A stretch of 64,000 bases of DNA from JBARDN01 sp050736695 (GTDB lineage: Bacteria; Desulfobacterota; Binatia; Binatales; Binataceae). The notes below the pieces were generated by a model. The model saw only the letters and a list, made by a program, of their open reading frames with translations, did not search any database and was not told where the DNA came from. Below are positions 26,224-35,257 of this stretch, in pieces (within the stretch, counting starts at the first letter, position 1; each line of letters opens with the position of its first letter). Location: the NCBI GenBank assembly GCA_050736695.1, contig JBOHWH010000135.1, forward strand, positions 62,001 through 126,000. The letters run 5' to 3'. A program made the translations under genes and the position numbers.

Positions 26224-27453
26224 TCAATCGATCGCAAGGCTCGCAAACGACACGCACGAGTCCGTCTGCGGCTCCATCGCGATGCCGTATTTAAGCAGCC
26301 GCGCGGGATGTCCGCGCAGGAGTTCGAGTTGAGTGTACATGGGAGCGACGCCGCAGATTTTCCGCTGGTCGCGATCGGCCGCGATCGCGGCGAAAAATCC
26401 AGCCGGATCGCCGCGCTTGATGTTTTCAATCAGCGCGAGGTCTTCGCGCTCGATCCGCTCGGCCATCGCCTGATCGGCCGCGAAAGCATCGCCGAATTTT
26501 CTGCCGACGTGCGCGAAATCCACCCCCGCGAGCACCAGCACGCCGCGGCGTTCAGCGGCGATCATCGCGCCGAGAGCCTCGGTAAACGAACCCACCCGCG
26601 GATCGCCGGAGGGCGGACGCCCGGAGAGAATCATTTCGTGAAACGAGCTTACGAGAATCGGCACCACCTGGTAGCCGCGCACCCCCATCGCATAGGCAAG
26701 GAACAGCGCCTGAAACTCGATCGAGTGCTCGCTGCGATGCAGAAACTCGTCGGCAAACAAATCGCCGCCCGAGTAGCGGCTGGCCAGTTGATCGGCGAAC
26801 TCGCGATCGGTTTCGACCGTTCCTAGCGGGGTCAAATAACTCTTGCGCGTGGCGCTGAACAACTCCGGACCGGCGCCGTAGTGCGAAGTGCCAAGAATGA
26901 TCACCAGTTCGGGCGGCTCATGCGCCATCAGCTCGCCATACGCGTGCGCGTAGGCCGCTGCTCCGCGGCGCGGATCGATATGCGGCGCGATTAGTCCGCG
27001 CAGCGAGGATCCGGCTTTGCGCGCGGGTTTGCGGCCGGGACCGCCGGGAGGGTCGAAGAATTTCGCGAGTTCGTTGCGCAGTTGCGCGGGCTCAGGCGCG
27101 TAGCAAACTCCGGCGAGCGCGGCGGGCCGGTCGGTTTGGGCCCGGAATTCCTCGCGCACGTGGCGCTCATGATCGTGGAAAGCCGGAGAGTCGAGGAAAT
27201 GCGCCCGGTCGAGCGCGCTCATCAACTCGGTGATCTTCTCGAGTTCAAGGACTTCGCCAAATCGCTTGGTAAATGCGGCCTGCACCTCGCGCAGATCGTT
27301 GCGGCCGTCGAACAGCGACACAATGAAATATGCGCCCATCCCGACCACGATCGGTTCGGGTGCAAGCCCCGTCGGATCGCGCAGGCAGATGTAGGTCTGT
27401 CCATTCTGATCGAGTGGAAAGGCCTCGACAGCGCGAATAATCGGTTTATCCAT
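26224..27453 (-). CDS. Memo-family protein (AmmeMemoRadiSam system protein B-like) with PqqD-like N-terminus
   Basis: Residues about 135-409 match the Memo family: LRGLIAPHIDPRRGAAAYAH, LGTSHYGAG, HRSEHSIEFQALFLAYAMGV and AGVDFAHVGRKFGDA. They contain the His ligands of the extradiol-dioxygenase-like pocket. The first about 100 residues (ending LFDGRNDLREVQAAFTKRFG and a winged-helix-like segment) resemble PqqD peptide-chaperone domains. The usual AMMECR1 and radical-SAM partners are not adjacent. Function of bacterial Memo proteins is not settled; a role in modifying a peptide or metabolite with redox chemistry is inferred from the family context. Confidence 0.82.
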   Translation of the reverse strand: MDKPIIRAVEAFPLDQNGQTYICLRDPTGLAPEPIVVGMGAYFIVSLFDGRNDLREVQAAFTKRFGEVLELEKITELMSALDRAHFLDSPAFHDHERHVREEFRAQTDRPAALAGVCYAPEPAQLRNELAKFFDPPGGPGRKPARKAGSSLRGLIAPHIDPRRGAAAYAHAYGELMAHEPPELVIILGTSHYGAGPELFSATRKSYLTPLGTVETDREFADQLASRYSGGDLFADEFLHRSEHSIEFQALFLAYAMGVRGYQVVPILVSSFHEMILSGRPPSGDPRVGSFTEALGAMIAAERRGVLVLAGVDFAHVGRKFGDAFAADQAMAERIEREDLALIENIKRGDPAGFFAAIAADRDQRKICGVAPMYTQLELLRGHPARLLKYGIAMEPQTDSCVSFASLAID

Positions 27454-27610
27454 CAGGCCGGTTTTATGTTTTTATTGCGCGCGGCATTGCCGCGTGATGC
27501 GCGGACCAGTGCCACGCGCGTGTAAAGGATGCTATGGCCTTTGGCGCAACCCGGCAAGCGCTGGTTTACCCGCGCCGCGTGATGCGTGAGAATTTGGTAA
27601 AAGTGGAAGC

Positions 27611-28378
27611 ATGAAAATCGTTCGCTACAGTTCGAAAAGTCGCGTAAGTTTTGGCGCGCTCGACGGCACGTCGATTCTGCCGCTTGCGGGCGCGCTCGAG
27701 TTGCTCAAACCGGCGGCGGACGCCAAGCCGGTCGCGGCCGCGTCAGTCAAATTACTCGCGCCGATTGCGCCGGGCAAAATCGTCGCGGTGGGCGTTAATT
27801 ATAGCGACCACGCCAGCGAGATGGGACGCCAACTCCCCGAGGAGCCGCTCCTGTTCATCAAACCCTCGACCTGCGTTATTGCTCCTGAGGCGCCGATCAT
27901 CTATCCGCCGCAGTCGAAGCTGCTGCATTACGAAGGCGAGCTCGCAATCGTGATTTCTCGCGCGGCGGCGAAAGTCGCAACCGAGGACGCGCGCGATTAC
28001 GTGCTCGGCTACACCTGCATGAACGACGTGACCGCGCGCGACTTGCAGCGCAAAGACGTGCAGTTCACGCGCGGCAAAGGCTTCGACACGTTTGCGCCGC
28101 TGGGCCCCGTGATCGCGACCGACATCGCCGATCCTGACGATCTTGCGCTGACCACGCGCCTCAACGGCGAGGTGCGGCAGCAAAGCCGCACCTCGAATCT
28201 CATCTTCAAGTGCGATTTTCTGGTCAGCTATATTTCGCACATCATGACGTTGCTGCCGGGTGATGTAATCTCGACCGGAACGCCGTCGGGCGTTGGCGAG
28301 ATGAAACCGGGCGACACGGTCGAAGTCGAAATCGAGAAAATCGGATGTCTTCGGAGCATCGTCGCCGCGCCCCGCTGA
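27611..28378 (+). CDS. Fumarylacetoacetate-hydrolase-family protein
   Basis: This 255-residue FAH-fold protein has VGVNYSDHASEM (catalytic His-Asp region), LLFIKPSTCVIAP, the metal-binding YEGELAIVI and MNDVTARDLQ, and GDVISTGTPSGVG at the C-terminus. Members hydrolyse or decarboxylate acylpyruvates and 2-oxo-acids using Mg2+, often at the end of aromatic degradation. Start ATG 27611 has GTGGA upstream. The next gene (Rieske) starts inside its 3' end in another frame, which implies cotranscription. Confidence 0.9.
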   Translation: MKIVRYSSKSRVSFGALDGTSILPLAGALELLKPAADAKPVAAASVKLLAPIAPGKIVAVGVNYSDHASEMGRQLPEEPLLFIKPSTCVIAPEAPIIYPPQSKLLHYEGELAIVISRAAAKVATEDARDYVLGYTCMNDVTARDLQRKDVQFTRGKGFDTFAPLGPVIATDIADPDDLALTTRLNGEVRQQSRTSNLIFKCDFLVSYISHIMTLLPGDVISTGTPSGVGEMKPGDTVEVEIEKIGCLRSIVAAPR

Positions 28379-28776
28379 CCCGCGGCCGCCCGCGCGCCAC
28401 CCCCGCTCCGGCGCATCGGCGCTACCGGGTAGGACGCACGCAGGATCTGGCGCCGGGCGAGTCGCAGAAGTTCATGCTGCCGATTCGCGGCACCGACGAA
28501 GAATGTTTCCTGATCAATTTTTCGGGCGCGTTTCACGCATACGTGAATCGATGCCGCCATGTGCCGATGGCGATGGACTGGGTGGACAATCAGTTCTTCG
28601 CCGAAGAAGGGCGCTACCTGATGTGCCAGACGCACAACGCCTACTACGAACCGGGCTCGGGCCAATGTATCGCGGGACCGGAATCAGCCTGCGGAAAATT
28701 TCTGTATCGGGTACCGATCGAAATCGAAGAAGGGACTATTTACGCGCGCGCCCCCGAAGAGGAGTTCGACGACTGA
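28345..28776 (+). CDS. Rieske [2Fe-2S] domain protein
   Basis: This 143-residue protein carries one Rieske cluster site: CRHV (C-x-H) and CQTHNA (C-x2-H), 40 residues apart. It is preceded by a basic, Pro-rich N-terminus of about 28 residues. The size suits a stand-alone Rieske ferredoxin, feeding electrons to an oxygenase, or a nitrite-reductase-small-subunit-like protein. The gene begins 34 bases inside the FAH-family gene, in a different frame. No other start would keep the domain whole, so the overlap looks real. Confidence 0.85.
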   Translation: MSSEHRRRAPLTRGRPRATPAPAHRRYRVGRTQDLAPGESQKFMLPIRGTDEECFLINFSGAFHAYVNRCRHVPMAMDWVDNQFFAEEGRYLMCQTHNAYYEPGSGQCIAGPESACGKFLYRVPIEIEEGTIYARAPEEEFDD

Positions 28777-28791
28777 AAAAAGCTTCCCACT

Positions 28792-29043
28792 TTATTCGTA
28801 TTCGTCGCCGAAATGAGCGCGCACGATACGCGCCTTCAAGTACTCGAGCGTGCCAAGATCCTCGACGATATCGCCCCCAGTGTCATAGAAGAACAGTTCT
28901 CCGTTCTTCGTACGCCCCACGGCGATTATCCACTCCAAGTCGTCTCGATCTTCGAGCAAATAGTTGATGGTCTGGGCCACACCCCGCCCGGGGATGATGG
29001 TAATTTTCGGGCGGGCGACCTTTTCCTTTTCCTGCTTGGGCAT
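28792..29043 (-). CDS. Small conserved-looking hypothetical protein (83 aa)
   Basis: The 83-residue acidic protein contains ITIIPGRGVAQTINYLLEDR and DLEWIIAVGRTKNGELFFYD, with a C-terminal helix. Codon use is like the neighbours and GAGGG lies 12 bases before ATG 29043. It has no signal peptide or Cys. It may be a small alpha+beta adaptor; no family is recognised. It sits between the convergent Rieske gene and rlmD, on the same strand as rlmD. Confidence 0.65.
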   Translation of the reverse strand: MPKQEKEKVARPKITIIPGRGVAQTINYLLEDRDDLEWIIAVGRTKNGELFFYDTGGDIVEDLGTLEYLKARIVRAHFGDEYE

Positions 29044-29109
29044 CGTTGTGAATTACCCTCGGGCGCGAAGGTACGAACCGAATGATCTACATTAAGGATG
29101 GCCCGTGAT

Positions 29110-30363
29110 TTAAGTCAATACCGCATGCGCGGCGATCTCGGCGTGATGCGTATTGGGGAAAAAATCAAACGCGCGCACGCGCGATAATTTATAACCACGC
29201 GACGCGAGCGCCCGCAGATCGCGCGCGAGAGTTGCAACATCGCACGACACGTACACAACGCGTGCGGGCGCAAGCTTCGCGATCGGTTCGATAAGCGCGG
29301 CCGCGCCGGTCCGCGGCGGATCCAGAATCACAACGTCGGGCCGAAATCGCGCGCGCTGCAAAAAGGCCGCAAGCTCGTGCGCCTTCATCGCGGCGAATTG
29401 CGCCTCGCCGAGCCCCATCCGCTCCGCGTTGCGCGCGGCAGCCGCGATCGCAGGCGAATCCGAATCGACACCGATGACCCTCGCGCCGCGCCGCGCGGCC
29501 GGGATGCTGAAATTTCCGGAGCCGCAAAACAGATCGAGCAGCTTCGTCCCCGGCGCCGGCGCCGCCATCGCCATCACCTCCGCCACCAGGCGCAAATTCT
29601 GCGCGCGATTCACCTGGCTGAATAAATCCGCACCCGCGCGAAGGATGACGCCCGGCTCGATCTCCGCGTCGATTTCAACTTCGCCCAGAACCACGCGAAA
29701 CTCACCCGCGCGCAACACGATTCCCGCAATCCGCGCGTCGGACGCAAGCGCGCGGCGCGTTCGCTCGATCTGCTCGACACCCGCCGGCTTCTTCAGATGG
29801 CCGACCAGCACCGTACGACTGTCATTCGCCGCAACTGCCTCGATCTCGATGAGGTCGCGCGCCAGCACCCGCGCCAGGATCGACGGCATCGCGATACTGT
29901 CCTCTCCGACCAGGCAACGCTCGATCGCGACCAATTCGTTGCTGCCCAGTTCGAAAAAGCCAAGCGCGCCACCGCGCCCAACCCGGAGCCGTATCCGTGC
30001 GCGGTATCCAAATTCGGCTGGCGCCGGCTCGACTAGACCGGCCGGATCGATCTTGATGCCAAGCGCACGGCTGAGTTCCCGGGCAATCAGCTCGGACTTC
30101 AGCCACACCTGCGCCGGGTACTCGATCTGCTGCCAGTCGCATCCTCCGCAGCGCGGCAGATAAGGGCAGGGCGTGGCGCGGCGCGCGGCGCCGCCCGCAA
30201 CGATCCGTTCGATCGAACCCAAGCTATAGTCGCGCCGCTCGGAACGTACCGCGACTTCGAGGCGATCTCCGGGCGCCACGTTGGGCACCATGATGGTCTT
30301 GCCGTCGCGATGCCCCAAGCCATACGGCCCGAGCGTCATCCCGGTGATCTCGATCTCCGCCAT
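29110..30363 (-). CDS. rlmD: 23S rRNA (uracil-C5)-methyltransferase, RlmD/RumA family
   Basis: The 417-residue TrmA/RumA-type enzyme has an N-terminal TRAM OB-fold (EIEITGMTLGPYGLG and NVAPGD), an iron-sulfur cluster motif CPYLPRCGGCDWQ with a fourth Cys in ERCLVG, an SAM-binding LLDLFCGSGNFS and VILDPPRTG, and the nucleophile Cys in VYVSCDVATLARDL. RlmD methylates U1939 in 23S rRNA; the RlmC or TrmA sub-families are less likely given the TRAM domain and the cluster. I start at ATG 30363 (AGAG six bases upstream); GTG 30381 is an alternative. Confidence 0.85.
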   Translation of the reverse strand: MAEIEITGMTLGPYGLGHRDGKTIMVPNVAPGDRLEVAVRSERRDYSLGSIERIVAGGAARRATPCPYLPRCGGCDWQQIEYPAQVWLKSELIARELSRALGIKIDPAGLVEPAPAEFGYRARIRLRVGRGGALGFFELGSNELVAIERCLVGEDSIAMPSILARVLARDLIEIEAVAANDSRTVLVGHLKKPAGVEQIERTRRALASDARIAGIVLRAGEFRVVLGEVEIDAEIEPGVILRAGADLFSQVNRAQNLRLVAEVMAMAAPAPGTKLLDLFCGSGNFSIPAARRGARVIGVDSDSPAIAAAARNAERMGLGEAQFAAMKAHELAAFLQRARFRPDVVILDPPRTGAAALIEPIAKLAPARVVYVSCDVATLARDLRALASRGYKLSRVRAFDFFPNTHHAEIAAHAVLT

Positions 30364-30443
30364 AGCAATCTCTAATCGCACGGCCTTTGCGCCTGCCCTT
30401 TACTTCGCTGATTTTGGCGCTATCGGCCTCGTTTCGTGAACAA

Positions 30444-30449
30444 TATAAT
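30444..30449 (+). promoter_or_regulatory. Candidate -10 box of the glutamate dehydrogenase gene
   Basis: A perfect TATAAT lies 52 bases before the preferred GTG start in the rlmD/gdh divergent gap. No convincing -35 hexamer sits 16-18 bases upstream, so it is a weak or activator-dependent candidate. If used, the transcript starts near 30456 and the in-frame TTG at 30387 cannot be the start. Confidence 0.35.
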
Positions 30450-30500
30450 CGATTGAGCGGGTTGAATCGCCGCGCCCGAGTTCCTGGACCTTTTGATAAG

Positions 30501-33500
30501 GTGATCATCTTGGCGAGAGCAGGTGCCCTGTCGGAAATTATCGAGCGTAACTTCGCCGTCGACGAAGCGGCGCGCCTTAAATTGTTCGCCGACCGGCTTT
30601 TTGCGCACGAGCCGCACGACCGCGTCGATCATTCTCCGCCCGACCACTACCTCGCCTCACTGAAGTCGGCCTATGCCTTCTTTCTCCGACGCTCGGAGCC
30701 GATCGCGGTGTCGGTTGCGGGTGCGCCGGATGCCGCCGGCGTCACGATCGTGGAAACCGCGATGCGTGACTGCCCGTTCATTGTCGATAGCCTGCTTGCC
30801 TACTTTCATGAGCTCGGCGCGCCCGTGCTTGCGATGCTGCATCCGATCTACAAGCTCACGCGCGACGCCGAGGGCGGTATCGTTTCGTTCGAGCAGGCGT
30901 CATCAGGCGAGCATAGCGAATCTCTGACCTACACCGAACTGGAACTCGCGCCGTCCGCCGCCGACAGCGAGCGGATCGCGCGCGAGGTGCGCAACGTTCT
31001 GGTCGAGGTGCGGCAGGCCACCGACGACTTCGAGCCGATGACCGCGCGCGCGTTGCAGATTTGCGAAGAGACCGCCGCCAACCGCGAGTTGGTGGACGTG
31101 CGCGATCTCCTGCGCTGGCTGGTGCAGGGTGGCTTCGTTTTTCTCGGCTATCGCCATTACGATCTTTCCGGTGACGGCTCCGCGGCGAAGTTTTCAGTGC
31201 GGGCCGGCAGCGAACTCGGCATCATGCGCGATCACGATGAGTCGCGCTTTCGCAGTGCCGGCTCGCTCGATGAAATCGCGCCCGCGCGGCGCAAGCTGTT
31301 CTTCGATGGGCCGCCGCTGGTGATCGGAAAGACCCTCGCGCAATCCGCTGTGCATCGCCGCGCCCCGATGGACAGCGTGACGATTCGCCGCATCAACGCC
31401 GCCGGCCGCGTGGCCGGCTTCGACCATTTCGTCGGATTGTTCACCTCCAAAGCCTACGCCGAGGAGGCGCAGCACATCCCGACTCTGCGCGCCAAGCTGC
31501 ACGCGGTACTCGAAGCGGAAGCCGCGGTCCAGGGCTCGCACGACTACAAGGAGCTGGTGAGCGCCTTCAACAGCTTCCCGAAGGATGAGCTGTTTCGCGC
31601 GCCGGTTTCCGAGCTGCGCGCGCAATTGCGCGTCATCATGGACGTAAAAAACGAAGCCACGGTGCGATTGTGCGTGCTCAGCGACGCCTACCGCGGCAAC
31701 GTAATCGCGATGGTCGTAATGCCGCGCGAGGCGTTCTCGGCACGCGTGCGCCAGCACATTCAGGACCTACTCGCCGCGGGACTTGGCGGCACGCTCATCT
31801 ATTTTTATGTGGCGCTGGGCGACAGCTACACCGCGCGGCTGCATTTCTGCTTCGCCGCCCCGCCGCCCAAGGCGCAGAAGATAAAGGATCTCGAAACCGA
31901 GGTCGCCCGCCTGGCGCATCGATGGCAAGAGCGCCTTATCGAGCGGCTGGTCGAAAAATTCGGCGCGGCAAGCGGTCGCGCGCTTGGCAAGCGATGGTCG
32001 GGCGCCTTTAGCGACGAATACCGCGCCGCGGTGCCCGCACAGCGCGCAACCGGGGACATCGAGCGGATCGAAGAAATGATTCGAACCGGCGCGACGTTTC
32101 ATGTGAAACTTGGGCGCAACTCGGCGGTAAACGAAAACGCCGACGAGCTGCGGATGCTGGGAGTCGGCGCGCCGCCGATGCTCTCAGATCTGATGCCGAT
32201 GCTGCAAAACTTCGGCATCAAGGTTCTGGCGGAAGAATTTCACACCTTCCGACCCGAGATCGAGGGCCGCCTTGCGGTCGCATACGTGCAGGCGTTTTCG
32301 GTCGAAGGCCCCGACGGACAGCCGCTGCGAAAATCTCCAGGCGCGGAAACGATCGCGGACGCGATCGCGGCGGTGCGTGCCGGCCGGGCTGAAGACGATC
32401 CGCTGAACGCGTTGGTGGTTGCGGCAGGATTACAGTGGCGCGAGGCCGCATTGCTGCGCACCTATCTGGAGGCCTCATTCCAGATGCGTCTTGCGCCCGC
32501 GCGTCCCGCGATCCGGCGCCTGCTGCGCAACTATCCGCCACTCGCGCGCGCGATGTTTGAATTGTTTGCCGCGCGGCTCGATCCTGATCGCGAGGACGAT
32601 CCGGCTAAAACCGCCGAGCTGCGGGCCGCGTATATCAATCAATTGGGTTCGATCGAGAACATTGCCGACGACCGCGCGGCGCGGATGCTGCTGGCGATGC
32701 TCGAGGCGACGGTGCGCACCAATTTCTTCTGCGCGATGCCCGAACCTGATCCGTATATCGCGCTCAAGTTCGAGAGCGGCAAAATCCCCGGCCTGCCCGA
32801 CACTGCGCCGCTGTACGAGATTCACGTGAACAGCCCGCGGATGGCAGGATGCCATCTGCGCGCGGGCAAGGTCGCGCGCGGAGGGATCCGCTTCAGCGAT
32901 CGACCCGACGATTTTCGGACCGAGATTCTCGGGCTGATGAAAACGCAGACGGTCAAGAACGCGATCATCGTGCCGATCGGCTCCAAGGGTGGGTTCGTCG
33001 TCAAACACGCCGCTGAGAATGGCGCGTCCGGAGTCGAGGCGTACAAGACACTGATCCGCGCGATGCTCGACTTAACCGACAACCTCACGGATCACGGCAT
33101 CGCGCATCCGCCACGGGTCAAGGTGCTCGACGCCGACGGCCCGTACCTGGTGGTCGCGGCTGACAAGGGCACCGCGGCGTTTTCAGATATCGGAAACGGA
33201 ATCGCGCTCGAGCGCGGCTTCTGGCTGGGCGACGCTTTCGCGTCGGGCGGCGGGCATGGCTTCGATCACAAAGCGATGGGAATAACCGCGCGCGGCGCGT
33301 GGGAATCCGCGCGGCAGCATCTGCGTGAAATCGGCCGCGACCCCGACCGCGGCCAGCCGATCACGATGACCGGAGTCGGCGACATGTCGGGCGACGTGTT
33401 CGGCAACGGGCTGCTGCGCTCGCGTAACGTCGCGCTTATCGCGGCGTTCGACCATCGCCACATCTTTATCGATCCCGCGCCCAATCCCACCGCGAGCTTC

Positions 33501-35249
33501 GACGAACGCCGGCGGCTCTACGATCTGCCGCACTCCGCATGGTCGGACTACAATCCGGCGCTGATCAGCAAGGGCGGCGGCGTATGGCGCCGCGGACTGA
33601 AGCGGGTTGAGCTCAGTCCGGAGGCGCGCACGGCACTCGGAATCGACGACGCGGCGCTCGACGGCGAGAGTCTGGTCCGCGCGATTCTGCGCGCGCCGGT
33701 GGACATGCTCTACTACGGCGGCATCGGCACTTACGTCCGCGCAACCGACGAAACCGACGAACAGGTCGGCGACCACGCCAACGACGGATGCCGGATTGCC
33801 GCCGCCGGGCTGCGTGCGAAAATAGCCATCGAAGGCGGCAATCTCGGCTTCACTCAGAAGGCGCGCATCGAGTTCGCGCTCGCGGGGGGACGGATCAACA
33901 CTGACGCGATCGACAACTCCGCTGGTGTCGATACTTCCGACCACGAAGTCAATCTCAAGATCTTGCTCGATCCCGAGGTCGCGCGCGGCACGCTTACCTT
34001 CGACGAACGCAATCGGATGCTGGCCGGACTCGCCGGCGAAGTCGCCGAAAGCGTCCTGCGCGACAATCGCGATCAGGCGTTTTTGCTTTCGCTCGAACAG
34101 ATTCGAAGCCGCACCCAGGTCGATGTGTTCCGCGAACATCTTCAGGCGATCGAAGAGCGCGGACTCTTGCGCCGTCATGAGGCTCTCCCCACGCACGAGG
34201 CGCTGCGCGAGCGGCACGCGCGCTTCGCGGGCCTGGTCCGGCCCGAGCTTGCGCTATTAACCGCGTACACCAAAATCGATCTCGTGATGCGGCTCGAGGA
34301 TGCGACGTTGACCGCCGATCCGCATTTGGTCGATCGCTTTTTGGTTCCGTATTTCCCCGCGTCAATCGCGCAGCGCTTTGCCGCGTCGATCCCGAGTCAT
34401 CGCTTGCGCCGTGAGCTTATCGCCACGCGGCTCGTCAACGAGATGGTGGATCTGATGGGTTCGACCTTTGTTTTTGGGATTGTCCGCGACCATGCATGCA
34501 CGGCGGAGGCCGCCGTGCATGCATGGCTCGTCGCTTCTGAAGTGCTCGCGGTCCGGACGCGCGCACAGCGGATTCGTGCGATTACTGCCACTGCCTCCGC
34601 CGATGCGGAAACCGGCGCGTTCTTTGCGCTCGAAAGTTCGGCTGGCGCGGCTTCGGCATGGGCGCTCAGAAATTTCGCGCCGGAAGCCGCGCTCGACCCC
34701 GCGACGCGCCGCTTTCGGTCCGCGTTTGAAAGCTTGAGTTCAACTTTCGAGGAATTTCTACAGGCTGGAGAGCGCGAGCGCTTCGAGCAGATCTATCGCT
34801 ATTTGCGCGCCGCCGTGACCGACGGCGATCTTGCGCACGATCTCACGCGCCTCGCTTTCGCCGATCATCTTTTGAACGTTCTGAGCGTTGCGTTCGCGCG
34901 CAAGTTGCCGCCCGAATCAGTGGCGCAGGCGTATTTCGGCTTGAGCGCGTATCTGGATTTCTCACGCCTGGAAGCCGCGGCCGTAAATTTTGAGGACGAA
35001 GATCGATGGCAACGCCGCGCCGCCCAGGAGCTGTCGGCCGAACTTCGCGCGGGGCGTCTGCAGTTGACCAACCTTGCGATCGAGGCGGGCGGCGCAGCGG
35101 CTGCGATCGAGCGTCTTGCCAACACCCGGCCGCGCGAATTTGCGGACCTGGAGCGGCTGCTTGCCGAGATCGCAACGATGCCAACAATTCCGCTGCCGGC
35201 GGTTCATGTCGCCGCGCGCGCGATTGCCCGCCTGGCCGGGAAAAATTGA
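30501..35249 (+). CDS. NAD-specific glutamate dehydrogenase, large (180-kDa class)
   Basis: The approximately 1,580-residue protein has the layout of the large bacterial NAD-GDH (1,500-1,650 residues). The long N-terminal ACT-like region includes ETAMRDCPFIVDSLLAYFHE. The catalytic core (about residues 780-1,150) includes GGIRFSDRPDDFRTEILGLM, GSKGGFVVKHA and the NAD-binding GVGDMSGDVFGNGLLRSRNV. A helical C-terminal domain follows. It deaminates glutamate to 2-oxoglutarate and ammonia, mainly in amino-acid catabolism. The first 38 codons of the open frame (from TTG 30387) cross the candidate -10. GTG 30501, or TTG 30510 with AGGTG in front, are better starts. Confidence 0.93.
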   Translation: MIILARAGALSEIIERNFAVDEAARLKLFADRLFAHEPHDRVDHSPPDHYLASLKSAYAFFLRRSEPIAVSVAGAPDAAGVTIVETAMRDCPFIVDSLLAYFHELGAPVLAMLHPIYKLTRDAEGGIVSFEQASSGEHSESLTYTELELAPSAADSERIAREVRNVLVEVRQATDDFEPMTARALQICEETAANRELVDVRDLLRWLVQGGFVFLGYRHYDLSGDGSAAKFSVRAGSELGIMRDHDESRFRSAGSLDEIAPARRKLFFDGPPLVIGKTLAQSAVHRRAPMDSVTIRRINAAGRVAGFDHFVGLFTSKAYAEEAQHIPTLRAKLHAVLEAEAAVQGSHDYKELVSAFNSFPKDELFRAPVSELRAQLRVIMDVKNEATVRLCVLSDAYRGNVIAMVVMPREAFSARVRQHIQDLLAAGLGGTLIYFYVALGDSYTARLHFCFAAPPPKAQKIKDLETEVARLAHRWQERLIERLVEKFGAASGRALGKRWSGAFSDEYRAAVPAQRATGDIERIEEMIRTGATFHVKLGRNSAVNENADELRMLGVGAPPMLSDLMPMLQNFGIKVLAEEFHTFRPEIEGRLAVAYVQAFSVEGPDGQPLRKSPGAETIADAIAAVRAGRAEDDPLNALVVAAGLQWREAALLRTYLEASFQMRLAPARPAIRRLLRNYPPLARAMFELFAARLDPDREDDPAKTAELRAAYINQLGSIENIADDRAARMLLAMLEATVRTNFFCAMPEPDPYIALKFESGKIPGLPDTAPLYEIHVNSPRMAGCHLRAGKVARGGIRFSDRPDDFRTEILGLMKTQTVKNAIIVPIGSKGGFVVKHAAENGASGVEAYKTLIRAMLDLTDNLTDHGIAHPPRVKVLDADGPYLVVAADKGTAAFSDIGNGIALERGFWLGDAFASGGGHGFDHKAMGITARGAWESARQHLREIGRDPDRGQPITMTGVGDMSGDVFGNGLLRSRNVALIAAFDHRHIFIDPAPNPTASFDERRRLYDLPHSAWSDYNPALISKGGGVWRRGLKRVELSPEARTALGIDDAALDGESLVRAILRAPVDMLYYGGIGTYVRATDETDEQVGDHANDGCRIAAAGLRAKIAIEGGNLGFTQKARIEFALAGGRINTDAIDNSAGVDTSDHEVNLKILLDPEVARGTLTFDERNRMLAGLAGEVAESVLRDNRDQAFLLSLEQIRSRTQVDVFREHLQAIEERGLLRRHEALPTHEALRERHARFAGLVRPELALLTAYTKIDLVMRLEDATLTADPHLVDRFLVPYFPASIAQRFAASIPSHRLRRELIATRLVNEMVDLMGSTFVFGIVRDHACTAEAAVHAWLVASEVLAVRTRAQRIRAITATASADAETGAFFALESSAGAASAWALRNFAPEAALDPATRRFRSAFESLSSTFEEFLQAGERERFEQIYRYLRAAVTDGDLAHDLTRLAFADHLLNVLSVAFARKLPPESVAQAYFGLSAYLDFSRLEAAAVNFEDEDRWQRRAAQELSAELRAGRLQLTNLAIEAGGAAAAIERLANTRPREFADLERLLAEIATMPTIPLPAVHVAARAIARLAGKN

Positions 35250-35257
35250 AAGACCGC

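Noticed and set aside
33183..34217. 344-codon minus-strand ORF inside the glutamate dehydrogenase gene
   Set aside because: Antisense shadow of the conserved catalytic core.
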